Shown piece by piece: positions 1-5,786 of a DNA stretch of 9,707 nt. A program made the position numbers and the translations under genes. Positions within the stretch are counted from its first letter, which is position 1. Each line of letters starts with the position of its first letter. This DNA comes from Coriobacteriia bacterium (GTDB taxonomy: Bacteria; Actinomycetota; Coriobacteriia; WRKU01), in assembly GCA_009784095.1 (NCBI GenBank), contig WRDL01000050.1:1-9707 (forward strand). Reading direction: 5' to 3'. The notes beneath the pieces are model-generated. The model had not been told where the DNA came from, made no database searches, and worked only from the letters and a program-made list of their open reading frames with translations.

Positions 1-84
1 AAGCTGCGGCTCCACTCGTCTCTGGGTTATCTAAGCCCTGTCGAGTATGAGGATATAATGAGAAAAGAAGCCTTCGTGGCTTAG
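1..84 (+). CDS. IS3-family transposase, C-terminal end (partial at window edge)
   Basis: Frame 1 is open from the first base to a TAG at 82-84. It reads R-L-H-S-S-L-G-Y-L-S-P-V-E-Y-E over codons 3-17, which is the characteristic C-terminal signature of the IS3-family integrase-type transposase (OrfB). The catalytic DDE core must lie to the left of the window, so intactness cannot be judged. It is not a copy of the complete IS at 810-2466, whose corresponding tail is a different sequence (E-S-L-N-W-M-S-P-M-Q-Y). The right terminus of this element should lie shortly after the stop, somewhere in about 85-115, but no second end is available to fix it. The frame continues after the stop into an amidase remnant, so this IS has probably cut into that gene. 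Confidence 0.8.
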   Translation, partial: KLRLHSSLGYLSPVEYEDIMRKEAFVA

Positions 85-336
85 GATACAGGTGTTAACG
101 AAAGTGAGCCAATCCCAATCCCAGTTAAAAAAGGCGATCCGATTTATTTTGTAAAGAGTGGTCAAACAAACCCCTATCATGCAGGAATAATTAGTAAAAT
201 TGATTCATCCAAAAAGAAGATTTATTATTCAGCACATACAACAAACAGAAAGAATTATGATATCGAAAACTACTTAACAAAATCAAAACTGAGTAATAAG
301 AAGGTTTATACCGTGCGCATGAAGAATAGCTTTTAG
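85..336 (+). pseudogene. Amidase_6-like cell-wall amidase, C-terminal remnant
   Basis: In the same frame as the upstream transposase, after its stop, about 83 codons run to TAG at 334-336. The peptide contains K-K-G-D-P-I-Y-F, then Y-H-A-G-I-I-S, then K-I-Y-Y-S-A-H-T-T-N-R. This is the pattern of the C-terminal half of the putative amidase domain Amidase_6 (PF12671, NlpC/P60-like papain fold): a G-D-x-[IV]-x-[FY] strand, the catalytic His in an H-[VA]-G-I-[IV] strand, and a polar S-A-H-T-x-N-R segment. The N-terminal half with the catalytic Cys is absent, and no ATG, GTG or TTG with a ribosome site opens the fragment, so it cannot make an active enzyme. The most likely cause is insertion of, or deletion by, the IS3 element on its left. 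The DNA is AT-rich (about one third G+C by eye) and looks like Bacillota-type accessory sequence. The next gene starts 1 nt after this stop, so the two probably formed one transcription unit. Confidence 0.7.
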
Positions 337-337
337 T

Positions 338-772
338 ATGGCAAAGGACTTTCGGAACAAAACAACTTTATTCAACATGACTTTGGTTATTACGGCAGTT
401 CTCATGATTTCATATCAAACCGCACATTGGATAGAGTTTAGATCGAGTTTGCCTAATCTAATACTAGATGCAGAGAACAGTGTTCCATACAACTCAGAGC
501 ATGCGCGATGGATATCGGAAGCAAACTACACACGTCTCATGCACATTCAACCTGAATTGGAGGAAGGTATAAGTACCCGCAGAGAGATGCGCCATTACAA
601 CCTCGTTGTAATTCCATTTGTGGGTGGCTTTTTTTACTATACTTATAATGCATTCGATGCTATAGAAAAAAATGGTGACAGCATTTATGGATCAGAAGGT
701 GGTCGTGTGACTTTTTGCATTGCTCATCATCCATGTGGGATACGAATCTTCAACGTACAAGAAGGACCGTAA
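338..772 (+). pseudogene. Small membrane protein of unknown function, probably frameshifted
   Basis: I do not recognise the family. The ATG at 338 sits 1 nt after the amidase stop and has no clear Shine-Dalgarno, which suggests translational coupling. As read, it encodes 144 residues: a basic N-terminus, a membrane span at about residues 12-31, a polar predicted outer loop and a second hydrophobic stretch at about 90-107 (V-V-I-P-F-V-G-G-F-F). The last 18 residues after position 126 look wrong (polar, with C-I-A-H-H-P-C). Dropping one T from the T5 run at 712-716 opens another frame, giving V-T-F-A-L-L-I-I-H-V-G-Y followed by a Lys/Arg-rich tail to a TGA at 810-812, for 157 residues. That is a plausible third span with a cytoplasmic end. 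The TGA is made from the first three bases of the downstream IS. The gene therefore seems damaged twice, by a one-base expansion and by IS insertion near its 3' end. A genuine 144-residue protein remains possible. Confidence 0.55.
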
Positions 773-805
773 AATACGAAGCTTCTATAATATCAACAAC
801 GGTCA

Positions 806-809
806 TTCT
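806..809. repeat. Target-site duplication TTCT, left copy
   Basis: The four bases TTCT directly precede the left end (TGACCCCC) of the complete IS and recur as 2467-2470 directly after its right end. A 3-4 bp duplication is usual for the IS3 family. One more A (805 and 2466) also matches, so a 5-bp ATTCT duplication with the right end one base shorter cannot be excluded. Confidence 0.7.
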
Positions 810-843
810 TGACCCCCCGGAGGTGCGGACGTTTTCTTGGACT
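810..843 (+). repeat. IS left terminal inverted repeat
   Basis: Aligned with the reverse complement of 2433-2466, 28 of 34 positions match, including an unbroken GGAGGTGCGGACG block (819-831) and TGGACT (838-843). Mismatches fall at positions 2, 9, 23-25 and 28 of the repeat. The transposase stop codon (845-847) lies immediately inside it. Confidence 0.85.
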
Positions 844-844
844 T

Positions 845-2410
845 TTACGCTACCAAACCAAGGTTTTGTCGATACTGCATGGGACTCATCCAATTGAGTG
901 ACTCCTTGATCCTGACCTCATTATACCAACGCAGATAGTCACTCAGTTGATCGATAAACTCCTCAACAGTCACTTCGGACCAATCCCTTCCGTAAAAGAA
1001 CTCATTCTTCACTCGTCCGAACAAGCCTTCGCATGCTGCATTATCAGGTGTACAACCACGTTTTGACATAGACCGAACTAATCCGGCATTGTCCATAATC
1101 TGTATCCAGCCTGGCCATCGGTAGTGACTGCCACAGTCTGAGTGCACCGTTGGCTTTTCATCATTTCCTAGAGTAGTGATAGCGGCGCGCAGCATACTGT
1201 TGGCAAGCTTTGAGTCTGGTCTGGTACCGATCGACCATGAGACCAATAGACCGTCAAAGCAATCAAGCATCGGAGAGAGGTAGACCTTTCCGGCTGGAAT
1301 CGCAAACTCCGTGATGTCGGTAAGCCATTTCTCATTAGGGATATCAGCATGAAAGTCACGCTTGATTAGATTGGGTGGTGCGTCACTGACCTCACCCACA
1401 TACGAATAGAAGCGCTTAGCGTTTCGTTTCATAACCATTAGACCAAGCTTGTTCATGGCAGCGCGCACTACTTTCTCAGAGACAACGATACCTTCAAGAC
1501 GAAGCAGAGCATGGATGCGTCGGTATCCATAGCGCTGACAGTTACTATGAAATAGCTCGTATATCCGCTGCTTTAGATCGCCGTATTTGTCAGCAGATTC
1601 AAGTGCCGTAACTTGGTAGAAGTAACTGCTTTTGGCCAGCTCAAGGCTGCTAAGAAGGGCTGTGAGTGTGTATTTGTGTCTGAGGGCACCGATCAAGATA
1701 GTCTTCTCGCGATTTGACAAGTCAGCTGGATCGGCGCCCGGATCTTTTTTTATTAGGTCTACCGTTCTCTCCAAAATATCTCGCTCCATCTGCAAACGGT
1801 CTATTTGCTCCTGAAGCGTCATTGCTTCATCTTTGAGTTTATTGATCTCACCATCATCGATACCTCTATCTTGTTGGTTTGCTTTTGCTTTTTCTTCCAT
1901 CACCCCTCGTCTCTCTTCTCCAAGCATATGTGTCTTCCATTTGTAAAGGGTTTGACGGCTCACCCCTGACTTCTCAGCAATAACAGATGCACTCTCATCG
2001 CGTCGGTGGCACAGATTAATCACCGCATCGGTTTTCTGTCCAAAGTCAAACGATGTATCGTTTGCCACTTTCGTGTGCAAGATGCGCTGTCCGGGAGCGA
2101 GCTCATCGATCCACTTTATCAGTGATTCTTTGTGAGGATAGCCCGGAGACTTTATTGTTTGTGCATAGCACTTGCCATTTCGCAGATAGTGGTCCACTGC
2201 TCTGTGTTTTTGCAGTTCAGTGTATTTTGATTTTCTACTATCCCCAAAAATGATGGTGCCACTCTGCCGTTCTTCAAGATAATCCTCATACCATGAGCGC
2301 AATGATACCGGTGATTGGGGATACCCAAGCTGTCTGATCACATGTCGACACCTGTGACCACTTTCAATGTAGAGCTGAACCGCTTCGAGGCGTTGATTTC
2401 TTGAGTACAC
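845..2410 (-). CDS. IS3-family transposase, single fused OrfAB
   Basis: This 521-residue DDE recombinase would cut and join the IS ends. The start is GTG at 2410, preceded by AGGAGG (2415-2420) at a 6-nt spacing. N-terminal DNA-binding region: three helix-turn-helix-like units at about residues 5-45, 62-102 and 124-162. The first two resemble each other (G-Y-P-x-x-x-x-S-L-x-x-W). A Leu/Glu-rich coiled coil follows at about 185-222, then an HTH_21-type segment at about 275-330 (Q-R-Y-G-Y-R-R-I-H) and an integrase core at about 350-515. The catalytic triad is visible: D365 (K-W-L-T-D), D425 (V-H-S-D-C-G-S) and E461 (N-A-A-C-E-G), with the family spacing of 35 residues between the second D and E. 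Most IS3 elements split this protein into orfA and orfB joined by programmed -1 frameshifting. Here the two are one continuous frame, yet an A7 tract survives at the old boundary (1745-1751). No inactivating change is seen. Confidence 0.93.
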   Translation of the reverse strand: MYSRNQRLEAVQLYIESGHRCRHVIRQLGYPQSPVSLRSWYEDYLEERQSGTIIFGDSRKSKYTELQKHRAVDHYLRNGKCYAQTIKSPGYPHKESLIKWIDELAPGQRILHTKVANDTSFDFGQKTDAVINLCHRRDESASVIAEKSGVSRQTLYKWKTHMLGEERRGVMEEKAKANQQDRGIDDGEINKLKDEAMTLQEQIDRLQMERDILERTVDLIKKDPGADPADLSNREKTILIGALRHKYTLTALLSSLELAKSSYFYQVTALESADKYGDLKQRIYELFHSNCQRYGYRRIHALLRLEGIVVSEKVVRAAMNKLGLMVMKRNAKRFYSYVGEVSDAPPNLIKRDFHADIPNEKWLTDITEFAIPAGKVYLSPMLDCFDGLLVSWSIGTRPDSKLANSMLRAAITTLGNDEKPTVHSDCGSHYRWPGWIQIMDNAGLVRSMSKRGCTPDNAACEGLFGRVKNEFFYGRDWSEVTVEEFIDQLSDYLRWYNEVRIKESLNWMSPMQYRQNLGLVA

Positions 2411-2432
2411 AGACTTCCTCCTGACTTATTTT

Positions 2433-2466
2433 AGTCCAGGATTTCGTCCGCACCTCCAGGGGGTTA
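2433..2466 (-). repeat. IS right terminal inverted repeat
   Basis: This is the partner of 810-843. It lies just upstream of the transposase ribosome-binding site, so the transposase promoter probably overlaps or lies close to it. Confidence 0.85.
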
Positions 2467-2470
2467 TTCT
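2467..2470. repeat. Target-site duplication TTCT, right copy
   Basis: It duplicates 806-809. Joining 809 directly to 2471 restores the presumed empty site, and the corrected frame of the small membrane protein then reads through 10 further codons to TGA at 2501-2503. Confidence 0.7.
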
Positions 2471-2493
2471 AAACCGGCAGTGACATCATCATT

Positions 2494-2499
2494 TATAAT
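2494..2499 (+). promoter_or_regulatory. Candidate -10 box (TATAAT) for the 2563 gene
   Basis: TATAAT is a perfect match to the sigma-70/sigA -10 consensus. Transcription from it would begin around 2506, leaving a leader of about 57 nt that holds the AAGGAG site for the ATG at 2563. No good -35 hexamer is present at 16-18 nt upstream (2470-2478 region), and the IS insertion lies only 28 bp upstream, so an original -35 may have been displaced. Confidence 0.35.
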
Positions 2500-2511
2500 G
2501 TGATGAACAAA

Positions 2512-2535
2512 CATGCGCGAGCGAGCGAGCGCATG
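2512..2535. repeat. Inverted repeat in leader of 2563 gene
   Basis: CATGCGC (2512-2518) and GCGCATG (2529-2535) can pair as a 7-bp stem around a 10-nt loop built of GAGC repeats. It lies between the candidate -10 box and the AAGGAG site, where it could act as an operator or mRNA hairpin. It is also part of a simple GAGC repeat tract, so chance is possible. Confidence 0.4.
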
Positions 2536-2562
2536 AACCGAACTGAGAAGGAGATCAAGGCG

Positions 2563-3198
2563 ATGGCAGAGCAACTCGACACACCCGATAGCGAAGAGAT
2601 CCCTGCTAAGAAAAAGAACACGACGCTGATTATCGTCGCAGGACTGGTAGGACTCTACGTGATCTTCGGTATTGCCGCGATCTTTCTCCAGGAACCGGCG
2701 CCGGACCAACCCCGTTCGGTCCTAGCTGAAGAATACGGCGCCAAGATCGTTGGCGCGCATAATGAGCTGATGAGTGTCGATCTTGAAAGCGCGCTGCAGC
2801 CGGGAGAAAAACTCGGTTCTGTCAAAAAATCCTATGCTTCGAACGAACTCAATAAACGGATCAAGACCATGCGGACCAACGCGGACCTCCTTCTTCAACT
2901 GAGCGGAAGTGAGAGTGAAGGCGGTGGTACCGACGGTGAAAAGGATGCTTTGCCGGAAGAAGTCGAGGTATTTGCTACCTATATCCTCAACGTTTGGGTA
3001 CCCTTCTGGGAGTCGATCGACGCTCAGATCAGTGAGGTATCAACGACCGACGAAGCGCTTGCGCTCTGGGCACAACTCAAAGACGATATCGATACCGGTC
3101 AGCAGGGAGCCGATATGGAGCAGGCTTTTCGAAGCTTTGCGCGCACCGGCACAGAGCTGGGTTGGGATAAGGAATCCTATACGGCACGAATCAGATAG
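2563..3198 (+). CDS. Single-span membrane protein, unknown function
   Basis: I do not recognise the family. The frame opens earlier (GTG at 2500, ATG at 2533), but the ATG at 2563 is preferred: AAGGAG at 2548-2553 lies 9 nt upstream, and the candidate TATAAT box at 2494 would put the earlier starts outside or at the very 5' end of the mRNA. The product is 211 residues: an acidic N-terminus, a K-K-K stop, one hydrophobic span at about residues 20-42 (T-T-L-I-I-V-A-G-L-V-G-L), then about 165 soluble residues. By the positive-inside rule the soluble part should be extracytoplasmic. It looks mostly helical, with an S/G/E-rich loop at about 135-145, Trp-containing W-V-P-F-W and no Cys or recognisable catalytic motif. 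Codon use and G+C match the metNIQ side, not the AT-rich left side, so this looks like native backbone. It converges on metQ and shares the terminator between them, and nothing links its role to methionine uptake. Confidence 0.75.
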   Translation: MAEQLDTPDSEEIPAKKKNTTLIIVAGLVGLYVIFGIAAIFLQEPAPDQPRSVLAEEYGAKIVGAHNELMSVDLESALQPGEKLGSVKKSYASNELNKRIKTMRTNADLLLQLSGSESEGGGTDGEKDALPEEVEVFATYILNVWVPFWESIDAQISEVSTTDEALALWAQLKDDIDTGQQGADMEQAFRSFARTGTELGWDKESYTARIR

Positions 3199-3257
3199 GG
3201 CACCATCAGACTGACGTGTGCTGATCGATCACGAAGCTGCTTCACATTAGATACTAG

Positions 3258-3285
3258 AAGGGAGCCCCGTTTATGAGGCTCCCTT
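3258..3285 (+). terminator. Intrinsic terminator after the 2563 gene
   Basis: AAGGGAGCC (3258-3266) pairs perfectly with GGCTCCCTT (3277-3285), a 9-bp stem with a 10-nt loop, followed by a T-rich stretch (TGCTTTCGCTTTGCTTT) on the + strand. It lies 60 nt after the + gene and 33 nt beyond the metQ stop, so it may also serve metQ from the other side. The - strand exit has no T run, making that direction weaker. Confidence 0.75.
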
Positions 3286-3318
3286 TGCTTTCGCTTTGCT
3301 TTAACGTTCAAAGAGCTT

Positions 3319-4164
3319 TTAGAACACAGGAACGACTACTCCGTCATAGGATTCATTAATGAAGGTACGGACACTGTCCGACTTCAAAGCGCTGATAAGC
3401 TTTTGAATCCCTGCATCATTCTCGTTACCCGCTTTGACGACAAGTACGTTCGCATACATATCCGCAGCCTCGGAATCGGCACTCTCCGATGCGAGGGCCA
3501 ACGCCGAATCGATCCCTGCGGAAAGAGCGAAGTTACCGTTGATCACCGCAAAATCGGCATCATCGAGCAGACGCGGAAGCGCGGCTGCTTCAGCCTCGAC
3601 GAACTTGATATTGTGGGCATTGTCCACAATGTCTGCCGGAGTTGCCGCAATACCGACACCCTCTTTGAGCGAGATAAGTCCCTCAGCCTCAAGAAGCAGT
3701 AAGGCACGTGCCTCATTGGTCGTATCGTTGGGGATCGCAATGGTCGCTCCATCAGCGATGCTCTTCAGATCGTCACTTTGACCGGCATAGATGGTCAGTG
3801 GCTCAAAATGAATGGGGAGCACCGAGACCAGATCCGTCCCGTTCTCGGAGTTGAAATCATCCAGATAAGGCACATGCTGGAAGAAGTTCGCGTCGAGCTC
3901 TCCACTGTCAAGTGCGGTATTGGGCGTGACATAATCAGAGAACTCGATGATCTCAAGATCGATACCCTGTGCCTTGAGGTCTTCTTTGACCTGCTCGAGG
4001 ATCTCGGCATGCGGTGATGCGGTCGCACCTACCCGCAGGGTCGTGACCTCGCTACTATCATCTGTCGTGGTGTCATCAGTGGTGGTGTCATCGCCACCGC
4101 ATCCGACCAGCGCGAACGCAAGTACCAATGCCAATGCCACCAACAACCATTTCCTGTACTTCAT
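3319..4164 (-). CDS. metQ: Methionine ABC transporter substrate-binding lipoprotein
   Basis: MetQ/NlpA-family binding protein that captures methionine outside the membrane and delivers it to MetI-MetN. The frame extends upstream to 4215, but the ATG at 4164 is chosen: AGGAG at 4173-4177 lies 8 nt upstream and the product then begins with a classic signal, M-K-Y-R-K-W followed by a Leu/Ala/Val core. The result is 281 residues. The lipobox is L-V-G-C with the lipidated Cys at residue 22. A short acidic linker made of T-T-T-D-D repeats spans about residues 25-38. The binding domain (about 41-281) opens with the family signature L-R-V-G-A-T-A-S-P-H-A-E-I-L, followed by E-F-S-D-Y-V-x-P-N-x-A-L and D-A-N-F-F-Q-H-x-P-Y-L, all hallmark MetQ motifs. 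It is the third gene of the metN-metI-metQ operon, 89 nt after metI. Close relatives bind D-methionine or other small ligands, so the exact substrate is inferred from the operon. Confidence 0.93.
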   Translation of the reverse strand: MKYRKWLLVALALVLAFALVGCGGDDTTTDDTTTDDSSEVTTLRVGATASPHAEILEQVKEDLKAQGIDLEIIEFSDYVTPNTALDSGELDANFFQHVPYLDDFNSENGTDLVSVLPIHFEPLTIYAGQSDDLKSIADGATIAIPNDTTNEARALLLLEAEGLISLKEGVGIAATPADIVDNAHNIKFVEAEAAALPRLLDDADFAVINGNFALSAGIDSALALASESADSEAADMYANVLVVKAGNENDAGIQKLISALKSDSVRTFINESYDGVVVPVF

Positions 4165-4253
4165 ATCCCTCTCTCCTTTTCTTATCCAACCTGTCATAAG
4201 TCTATCGTATCCCACAGATTTTCCTATTGTGCATTTTTATGAGCTCAGACCTT

Positions 4254-4937
4254 CTAGCGTTTGTCGATCCTTCGCACAGCGATATTACCCAGCGTCTGTA
4301 TGACCTGGATGAGGAAGATCATGATGATGATGGTCGCTACCATCACATCGGTCTGATATCTATGATAGCCATAGCGCACCGCGATATCGCCCAGGCCACC
4401 AGCTCCGACCACACCGGCGATCGCGGTATAGCTAAAGATAGTGATCACGGTGATAGGGATACTGCGCGCGATAGAAGGCAAGGCCTCGCTGAGCAACACT
4501 TTCCAAATGATCTGGAACGTTGAGGCACCGTAGCTTTGCGCCGCCTCGATGACCCCGCTTGGAACCTCTTGCAACGAGTTCTCGATGAGACGGGCGACGA
4601 ACGGTGTCGAGGCGATGACCAACGGGGTGATCGCACCGGCAACACCGAGAGAGGTACCCATGATGAGCCGTGAGAGGGGGATGAGCGCGACCATCAAAAT
4701 GATAAAGGGGATCGAACGTCCGATATTGACGATCCAACCCAGCACCGAATAGAGCGTTCGATTGGGCTTGAGCGAGTTAGGCGCACTCATCATAAGAAGG
4801 ATACCAAGTGGCGTGCCTAACAGATAGGCTAAGGCTGAAGAGACAAATGTCATAATCAACGTCGCGATCGTGCCTTGTATCAGGAGGGATCCGTACCGGG
4901 CGATGAAGTCGCTGAAAAAACTCATTGAATCAGCCAC
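4254..4937 (-). CDS. metI: Methionine ABC transporter permease
   Basis: Integral-membrane permease of the MetNIQ importer, 227 residues, the normal length of the family. The start is GTG at 4937, with GGAGGT 8 nt upstream inside the 3' end of metN. About five hydrophobic spans are visible (roughly 18-42, 62-85, 95-117, 158-180 and 196-216). The cytoplasmic coupling loop that docks on the ATPase is clear at residues 131-154: E-A-A-Q-S-Y-G-A-S ending in L-P, the EAA motif of binding-protein-dependent permeases. G-R-S-I-P-F-I-I-L and V-G-A-G-G-L-G are also typical MetI segments. The gene overlaps metN by 8 bp (4930-4937), a sign of translational coupling and 1:1 expression. No oddities are seen. 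Confidence 0.94.
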   Translation of the reverse strand: MADSMSFFSDFIARYGSLLIQGTIATLIMTFVSSALAYLLGTPLGILLMMSAPNSLKPNRTLYSVLGWIVNIGRSIPFIILMVALIPLSRLIMGTSLGVAGAITPLVIASTPFVARLIENSLQEVPSGVIEAAQSYGASTFQIIWKVLLSEALPSIARSIPITVITIFSYTAIAGVVGAGGLGDIAVRYGYHRYQTDVMVATIIIMIFLIQVIQTLGNIAVRRIDKR

Positions 4938-5676
4938 GGATGATCACCTCCCCGATCAGTTCGCTCGTTACGGCATTTTGGGGGTCGTCGAAGATCTCTT
5001 CGGTCGTTCCCAGTTCGATGACGCGCCCCTGATCGAGGACCGCGACCTTGTTGCAGATCTTTCGGACCACCGACATCGAGTGGGTAATGACAACGATGGT
5101 GACACCCAGATCACGGTTGATCTGACGTAATAGATCCAATATCGAGTTCGTCGTCAAGGTATCGAGCGCCGAAGTTGCTTCATCGCAAAGGATGATCTTG
5201 GGATCGTTGGCAAGAGCGCGCGCAATGGAGACGCGCTGCTGCTGTCCCCCGGAAAGCTGTGATGGGTAGCTGTTGGCCTTTTCGACCAGTCCCACCACTT
5301 CGAGCAGTTCATAGGCGCGCGCGCGACAGTGTTGTCGTGAATCGCCACGGATCTCCAGGGGAAACATGACATTTTGCAGTACCGTTCTCTGCGAGAAAAG
5401 AGAGAAATCCTGAAATATCATACCGATCGAGGATCTCAGATCGAGCAGATCCCTGCCGGTGAAGTTCGTGATATCGACGTCATCGATGCGAATGGTACCC
5501 GCCGAGGGTCTCTCGAGCAGATTGATGCAACGCGCCAGCGTACTCTTTCCCGCACCGCTTATGCCGATAATTCCGAAAATATCGCCATCCTCGATCGTCA
5601 AGGTGACATCGATAAGCGCGTCGTGGCTCGTATTCGCCGCGTCGAACGTTTTTGTTATATCGATCAGTTCAATCAT
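4930..5676 (-). CDS. metN: Methionine ABC transporter ATP-binding protein lacking NIL domain
   Basis: ATPase that powers methionine import through MetI. The frame opens at 5745, but the ATG at 5676 fits the family start (M-I-E-L-I-D-I-T-K-T-F). It has a modest GAGG about 11 nt upstream, and the extra upstream residues look non-coding. The product is 248 residues. Visible motifs: Walker A G-I-S-G-A-G-K-S-T (38-46), Q-loop F-Q-D with Q89, signature L-S-G-G-Q (141-145), Walker B I-I-L-C-D-E (161-166) and switch His199. C-D-E-A-T-S-A-L-D and I-N-L-L-E-R-P are MetN hallmarks. Classical MetN (about 340 residues) has a C-terminal NIL/ACT-like domain of about 100 residues that binds methionine and shuts the transporter. 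Here the protein ends straight after the cassette. It is the first gene of metNIQ. A TACAAT -10-like hexamer lies at 5729-5734 on the - strand, without a good -35. No SAM-I or T-box leader was recognised upstream. Confidence 0.92.
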   Translation of the reverse strand: MIELIDITKTFDAANTSHDALIDVTLTIEDGDIFGIIGISGAGKSTLARCINLLERPSAGTIRIDDVDITNFTGRDLLDLRSSIGMIFQDFSLFSQRTVLQNVMFPLEIRGDSRQHCRARAYELLEVVGLVEKANSYPSQLSGGQQQRVSIARALANDPKIILCDEATSALDTLTTNSILDLLRQINRDLGVTIVVITHSMSVVRKICNKVAVLDQGRVIELGTTEEIFDDPQNAVTSELIGEVIIRG

Positions 5677-5757
5677 GCCGTGATGATCCTCATCGGTATT
5701 CCGTTGCTTTCGAACACATAACTTGACTATTGTACGATAAAGCACCGCACGCGACCG

Positions 5758-5786
5758 AAAACGAGGGGTCAGCTTTGACCCCTCGT
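5758..5786 (-). terminator. Intrinsic terminator of the surface-protein gene
   Basis: ACGAGGGGTCA (5761-5771) and TGACCCCTCGT (5776-5786) form a perfect 11-bp stem with a 4-nt loop. Read on the - strand, the stem is followed directly by TTTT (5761-5758). It lies about 180 nt after the stop of the large surface-protein gene and about 80 nt before metN. It therefore separates the two transcription units, unless the region between is a metN leader and the hairpin an attenuator, for which I see no aptamer. Confidence 0.8.

Larger units (their letters stand above)
810..2466 (-). mobile_element. Complete IS3-family insertion sequence, 1657 bp
   Basis: The element has one long transposase gene on the - strand, imperfect inverted terminal repeats (810-843 and 2433-2466, 28 of 34 positions matching) and flanking TTCT direct repeats. 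The outermost bases are TGACCCCC on the left and the complement TAACCCCC on the right. Intact ends, an intact DDE triad and a preserved target duplication suggest a recent, potentially active insertion. It sits at the boundary between the AT-rich accessory segment on the left and the G+C-richer backbone on the right, and interrupts the 3' end of the small membrane protein frame. I cannot name the IS without a database search. Confidence 0.88.

Noticed and set aside
715..897. A 60-codon + strand frame overlapping the end of the small membrane protein and the IS left end
   Set aside because: It runs through the IS terminal repeat and into the antisense of the transposase. The alternative frame ending at 810-812 gives a far more protein-like continuation.
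1..2466. Composite transposon made of the two IS3-family elements
   Set aside because: The two transposase C-termini differ clearly, so the elements do not share ends, and the TTCT duplication flanks only the right-hand IS. They look like independent insertions.
2464..2709. An 81-codon - strand frame opposite the start of the 2563 gene
   Set aside because: It is antisense to a better-supported gene with an AAGGAG site and a membrane span, and shows no protein-like pattern.
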